A DNA stretch of 23,560 nt from Hungatella sp. UBA5385 (GTDB lineage Bacteria > Bacillota > Clostridia > Lachnospirales > Lachnospiraceae), in assembly GCA_002409995.1 (NCBI GenBank), contig DHOR01000033.1:22666-46225 (forward strand), written 5' to 3'. Shown piece after piece: positions 22,368 to 23,560 of the stretch (the first letter of the stretch is position 1; each line of letters opens with the position of its first letter). The notes under the pieces are model-generated. The model did not search any database and was not told the origin of the DNA. It saw only the letters and a program-made list of their open reading frames with translations. The translations under genes and the position numbers were made by a program.

Positions 22368-23534
22368 ATGAATCCCAGCCACATTTTACTATTCACCATT
22401 CATTACTTTGGAATTGGCCTTCTGGTACCAGTTCTTTCACTTGTGTTTTTAAGTCATGGCGGAACTTTGGCAACTATATCACTTTGCGTTGGTATTTTTG
22501 CAGTTATGGTTGTGCTTCTGGAACTTCCCAGCGGAATACTGGCTGACATGATTGGAAGAAAACGGATTTATCTGATTTCCTGCTGTTTTATGCTTGCTAA
22601 TTATCTCATTTTACTCATAAGCAGAAGTTTTTTTCTTCTGGCTGCTGCCTGTGCTGTCCAGGGAATTGGGCGGGCTTTTAGCTCTGGTTCCATTGAATCA
22701 CTGGAAATAGAAAATTATATAGAAACCAATGGAGTGGAGAATTTAAAGAAAATTAACAGCACTATGGCTGTCACAGAAAGTGCTGGACTGGCTCTTGGTT
22801 CCATTGCTGGTGGACTGTTAGGTTTTGCAGACCCTACATATACTCTTCTGATTATTATTGCTGCAGCCTTACAGATTCTTTTATTTATGTTAACTATCTT
22901 CACAGTCAGGGAGAAAAAACCAAATGTCAGCCATCAGCCTCCTTCTGCAAGATTAAAAGAACACCTGGCTCAGCTTGTTAATTCTCTGACTCAGTCAAAG
23001 CCCATTGTTTCTATTATTCTTATGTCATCTGTCACAGGGCTTCTCATCTGCGCTGTGGAGATTTACTGGCAGCCCTCTCTCAAACTAATTCTCCCAGACA
23101 ATATGGACTGGCTCCTGGGTGTGATTACCTGTTTAGGATTTATAGGCACAAGCTTTGGGAATAAAGTGGCTGAGTGGTGCTCTCTCACAAAACAAAAGCA
23201 TTTATTCATACTGCGGATTTTATTTGCATGTTCTATTATGCTTTTAGGTTTAAGTCATAATGTATGGATGTTTATGGCTATATTTGTATTGATCTATATT
23301 CTGCTGGGAGCAGGTACTCTGGCAGAGAATACACTGTTCCATACTGCCATTCCCAATGGGCAGAGGGCTTCTATGATGTCTGTTCTCTCTCTGTCTCTGA
23401 GAGCCGGCGGGCTGGGAACTTCCCTGCTGGGGAGCCTGATTGTAGCTGGAATTTCTCTCAGCGCTGTATGGGTTGTTGTGCCATTTATTGCAGTTATTAT
23501 TGTAGCAATTGTTGGAAAATTCGCAATTAAATGA
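22368..23534 (+). CDS. MFS transporter
   Basis: The 388-residue protein has about twelve hydrophobic segments and the major facilitator loop motif between TM2 and TM3 (ELPSGILADMIGRKRIY, residues about 47-63). A charged central loop (VREKKPNVSHQPPSARLKEHL) divides the two six-helix halves. The layout is that of small drug or metabolite exporters. AAGGAG lies 8-12 bases before the ATG. It is co-transcribed with the ArsR-like regulator, the usual context for a ligand-induced efflux pump. The substrate cannot be inferred. Confidence 0.92.
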   Translation: MNPSHILLFTIHYFGIGLLVPVLSLVFLSHGGTLATISLCVGIFAVMVVLLELPSGILADMIGRKRIYLISCCFMLANYLILLISRSFFLLAAACAVQGIGRAFSSGSIESLEIENYIETNGVENLKKINSTMAVTESAGLALGSIAGGLLGFADPTYTLLIIIAAALQILLFMLTIFTVREKKPNVSHQPPSARLKEHLAQLVNSLTQSKPIVSIILMSSVTGLLICAVEIYWQPSLKLILPDNMDWLLGVITCLGFIGTSFGNKVAEWCSLTKQKHLFILRILFACSIMLLGLSHNVWMFMAIFVLIYILLGAGTLAENTLFHTAIPNGQRASMMSVLSLSLRAGGLGTSLLGSLIVAGISLSAVWVVVPFIAVIIVAIVGKFAIK

Positions 23535-23560
23535 AAATTTACAATTGGGGTTCGACCCTT

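Noticed and set aside
23544..23560. GGGGTTCGACCC at the right edge resembling a tRNA T-arm
   Set aside because: The stem/loop sizes do not fit a T-arm, and no acceptor or anticodon arm is present before the window ends.
1..23560. CRISPR array
   Set aside because: No regularly spaced identical repeats with spacers. The tandem repeats present are 15-bp coding repeats without spacers.

Overview
The window looks like chromosome of a low-GC, Gram-positive gut anaerobe of the Lachnospiraceae/Clostridia type. The evidence is AT-rich sequence, strong AGGAGG ribosome-binding sites, an XRE regulator paired with a DUF3796-like membrane protein, a ProX-type tRNA deacylase, a tRNA-Pro without encoded CCA, and choline-binding-type cell-wall repeats. 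The genus is inference. No integrase, transposase, CRISPR array or rRNA is visible.

The left third (1-6.9 kb) is a broken copy of a segment that is intact at 12.3-14.7 kb. In the intact copy the order is amidase-domain protein (-), ProX deacylase (+), DUF3796-like protein (+), XRE regulator (+) and the 3' end of an aminopeptidase P gene (-). The same order and orientation reappear as relics at 216-1357 and 5870-6757. The two relic halves are separated by an intact 4.3 kb cassette: an RpiR regulator and an operon of RraA-type lyase, class I aminotransferase and DAACS-family transporter. The transporter lacks several residues that normally bind sodium and dicarboxylate. The cassette could import an amino acid, transaminate it and cleave the resulting 2-oxo acid. 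Next to the last relic is a fragment of a RhuM-family gene, a trace of mobile DNA.

The middle (7-12.2 kb) reads on the minus strand. It holds a TrmA/RlmD-type RNA methyltransferase with a roughly 150-residue disordered extension, a metallo-beta-lactamase-fold gene that has lost its middle, uracil-DNA glycosylase, a GyrI-like protein, and an SPFH membrane protein co-transcribed with a ribbon-helix-helix regulator. A tandem palindromic operator candidate overlaps the SPFH promoter.

The intact block (12.3-14.2 kb) carries a perfect 13-bp inverted repeat between the -10 box and ribosome-binding site of the DUF3796/XRE pair, probably an autoregulatory operator. Aminopeptidase P, a HAD phosphatase, tRNA-Pro(GGG), an M20 deacylase/peptidase and an arginine-deiminase-superfamily enzyme follow. 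The right end (19.4-23.5 kb) has a serine/arginine-rich membrane protein with cell-wall-binding repeats, two small divergent genes (47 and 48 codons) and an ArsR-like regulator/MFS transporter operon. Most genes are bounded by clear intrinsic terminators, and several of these stems pair fully only as minus-strand RNA.
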